NCBI RefSeq assembly: GCF_001563475.1
Contig: NZ_LPUT01000012.1
Coordinates: 186,001 to 250,000, forward strand
Direction of reading: 5' to 3'
From: Sporosarcina sp. HYO08
Lineage (GTDB): Bacteria > Bacillota > Bacilli > Bacillales_A > Planococcaceae
Length of the DNA: 64,000 nucleotides
Shown here: positions 60,965-64,000 of the stretch, piece by piece
Position numbering within the stretch: the stretch's first letter is position 1
How the letters are laid out: every line of letters begins with the position of its first letter
Position numbers and translations under genes: made by a program
The notes under the pieces: generated by a model
Databases searched by the model: none
Told to the model about the DNA's origin: nothing
What the model saw: only the letters and a program-made list of their open reading frames with translations

Positions 60965-61510
60965 TTGAATATCCATGAAATGACAAAAGAACAGCTTGCG
61001 GAAGAGTCGATGATCGATATCGCTTTTGCAGTTTTAACGGAAAGACGCGAGTCACTTACATTACTAGAACTAATGGATGAAATCCGTAAACTAACAGGCT
61101 TAAGCGAGGCAGAAATGAAATCGAGGCTGCAACAATTTTATACAGATATGAATATTGATGGAAGATTTCTTGCAATCAATGACAACCGTTGGGGATTGCG
61201 TGAATGGTATCCTGTAGACCAGATTGAAGAAGAAACGGCTCCTGTTGTCCGGGTCCGTAAGAAGAAAAAGAAAAAACAAGTCGACGATGATGATGAAGAC
61301 GAAGAAGAGGAAGAGGAAGATGAGTTATTCGACGACGAGTTCGACGAATTGCTCGATGAAGATGACGAAGAAGACGATGATGAAGATGAAGACGACGAAG
61401 AGATCGAAATCGAGGAGGATTTAATAGATCCAGACGACGAACTTGAAATCATTGACGATGAGGAAATGGACATTGAGGAAGACGATGATGAAGAGGACGA
61501 GCTTGAGTAA
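60965..61510 (+). CDS. rpoE: RNA polymerase delta subunit
   Basis: The 181-residue protein has a folded N-terminal HARE-HTH domain (residues 1-90; EESMIDIAFAVLTERRESLTLLELMDEI, QQFYTDMNIDGRFLAINDNRWGLREWYP), a lysine-rich strip (RKKKKKK near 98) and a nearly pure Asp/Glu tail of about 80 residues. Delta promotes core recycling and specificity of transcription. It is directly upstream of pyrG, as in Bacillus. TTG 60965 lies 10 nt after AAAGGA; GTG 60956 touches it. Confidence 0.95.
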   Translation: MNIHEMTKEQLAEESMIDIAFAVLTERRESLTLLELMDEIRKLTGLSEAEMKSRLQQFYTDMNIDGRFLAINDNRWGLREWYPVDQIEEETAPVVRVRKKKKKKQVDDDDEDEEEEEEDELFDDEFDELLDEDDEEDDDEDEDDEEIEIEEDLIDPDDELEIIDDEEMDIEEDDDEEDELE

Positions 61511-61517
61511 TAATTGC

Positions 61518-61546
61518 TTGACTTCGCTCGCCTGAAAATATAAGAT
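61518..61546 (+). promoter_or_regulatory. pyrG promoter
   Basis: TTGACT (61518-61523) and TAAGAT (61541-61546) have a 17-nt spacer. Six nt downstream the transcript would begin with GGGCTCC (61553 on), the start sequence used for CTP sensing in Bacillus pyrG. Confidence 0.85.
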
Positions 61547-61552
61547 TTTATT

Positions 61553-63270
<1,718 letters not shown>

Positions 63271-63272
63271 AA

Positions 63273-63327
63273 TAAAAAGGTGCCAGGCAGGGACATCATT
63301 TTGTCCTTGTGCCTGGCACCTTTTTTT
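63273..63327. terminator. Bidirectional terminator built from the GTGCCTGGCAC palindrome
   Basis: AAAAAGGTGCCAGGCA and TGCCTGGCACCTTTTTT pair, with an inner GGACA/TGTCC stem. It separates convergent pyrG and ywjG and is a member of the dispersed palindrome family. Confidence 0.88.
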
Positions 63328-63841
63328 AGGAGTCCATTAATATCTCATCATAGGCCATCTTCACCGCTTCATAGATAAAAAGAGCAGCGAGTGCATGAGG
63401 CTGAACAATCCTTTCACCATCCACCCCTGGTAATAGCCCTCGCGTCAGGCCGGTAGATAGATAAGTATACGAAAAATCCGCTAGCGCATTTGAATCGTCA
63501 AGCTTTTCCGCAGCCAAAGCCGCAAAAGGGATAAAGTTTTCAGATAGTGAGCGAGCGAGCCTTAAAGCTTTTTCATCTTCTGAGGAACGTGTTAACAGCC
63601 AAACTCGATCCACTTTTTCAATGGGCATGCCATCTTCGTAACGGATCGCGCCTTTAAACGGTTCTATACCTTCTAGTGCTGTCATAACAACAGCTTCAAG
63701 CTCTCCGAAACCAGCAAAAACAACCCGCCCCTCGCCGACCGACGCTTGTGCTAGAAGTCGTGCTGTCTCTCCTATAGCTTCTTCGTTGTTGGATGCAATT
63801 CGTTGAAGGAGCCCTCCTATTTGTGTTGTTAGTATTTTCAA
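63326..63841 (-). CDS. ywjG: DUF2529 family protein YwjG
   Basis: The 171-residue protein has a SIS-like alpha/beta layout (MKILTTQIGGLLQRI, GEGRVVFAGFGELEAVVMTALEG, VDRVWLLTRSSEDEKALRLARSLSE). It corresponds to YwjG, found beside pyrG in Bacillales; function unknown. TTG 63841 lies 6 nt after GGAGGTGG; the in-frame ATG at 63856 lies before that site. Beyond it, 63842-64000 is AT-rich and holds no gene I can support. Confidence 0.85.
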   Translation of the reverse strand: MKILTTQIGGLLQRIASNNEEAIGETARLLAQASVGEGRVVFAGFGELEAVVMTALEGIEPFKGAIRYEDGMPIEKVDRVWLLTRSSEDEKALRLARSLSENFIPFAALAAEKLDDSNALADFSYTYLSTGLTRGLLPGVDGERIVQPHALAALFIYEAVKMAYDEILMDS

Positions 63842-64000
63842 GAAAACCACCTCCATTTCATTATAAGAATAGGCATACTGGAAAGCAAAGAAGAACTTTT
63901 TGTAGAATACCTACTAAAATAGTACAATTTGTGGTAGAGTTTTACGTAGTTGTAATAGATTGTAGAAAAAAGAAGGAATAAGCAGCGTGCTTGTCTAATA

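Noticed and set aside
61138-61473. A serine-rich open frame on the minus strand opposite rpoE
   Set aside because: It is the antisense of the Asp/Glu codon run of the delta subunit tail.
63842-64000. Possible start of the next gene (spo0F expected by synteny)
   Set aside because: AT-rich sequence with AAGAAGGAATAAG near the end, but no start codon with an open frame is visible before the window closes.

Overview
The window looks like a chromosomal segment of a spore-forming Bacillota of the Planococcaceae, most likely Sporosarcina or a close relative. Reasons: Bacillus-type ribosome binding sites with frequent TTG/GTG starts; spore genes (cwlJ, gerQ, rsfA, a pbpG-type PBP); bacillithiol genes (yojF-bshB2); and a B. 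subtilis-like backbone running pdxK, ung-ywdI-ywdK, gerQ, hemQ-pta-lipL, rsfA, ywfO, ywgA, ywhB, ywhD, pbpG, ywiB-argS, fadF-acdA, rpoE-pyrG-ywjG. No rRNA, tRNA, CRISPR array, insertion sequence or prophage was seen. The genus call is an inference.

Layout. 0-8 kb: an ECF sigma factor, a small SE1832-type gene, a PseG-like glycosyltransferase-fold protein, topB, ybaK, a YczE-like membrane protein, a P-loop protein and kbl. 8-19.3 kb: a catabolic island with a divergent LysR gene, aldehyde dehydrogenase, FAD amino-acid dehydrogenase subunit, DapA-family lyase, Asp/Glu-racemase-family protein, two [2Fe-2S] proteins, an HcnB-like flavoprotein, three SDRs and an AGCS symporter. It reads as a hydroxyproline-like (D-imino acid to 2-oxoglutarate) pathway. 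It separates kbl from tdh, the two genes of threonine-to-glycine conversion. 19.3-38.6 kb: tdh, a YjiH transporter-like protein, bacillithiol and B6 genes, DNA repair, spore genes, heme/acetate/lipoate genes and argS. 38.6-49.7 kb: a repeat-rich leader with a cobalamin riboswitch, then a 13-gene operon for corrinoid uptake and remodelling (BtuF, BtuC, BtuD-CbiZ fusion, CbiB, CobD, CobU, short CobQ-like protein, CobS, CobC, a second CobU-like protein, PduO, CblT, CblS). 49.7-60.6 kb: fadF and a beta-oxidation operon with its TetR regulator, ending in icmF, an adenosylcobalamin-dependent mutase that can use the cofactor made next door. 60.6-64 kb: a small membrane protein, rpoE, pyrG and ywjG.

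Most notable points: (i) PyrG has Ser at position 381, where the CTP synthase glutaminase nucleophile Cys belongs, although its CTP-sensing leader attenuator looks intact; (ii) the CobQ-like protein has no glutaminase domain, so two amidotransferase-type enzymes here may depend on free ammonia; (iii) two CobU-like genes show complementary decay; (iv) the island has an Asp/Glu-racemase-superfamily gene where an epimerase is expected; (v) a dispersed family of GTGCCTGGCAC palindromes, including two 93-bp MITE-like copies, punctuates the window; (vi) a string of hairpins lies between a promoter and the B12 riboswitch; (vii) near-identical candidate TetR operators precede fadF and the thiolase operon, one of them inside a promoter.
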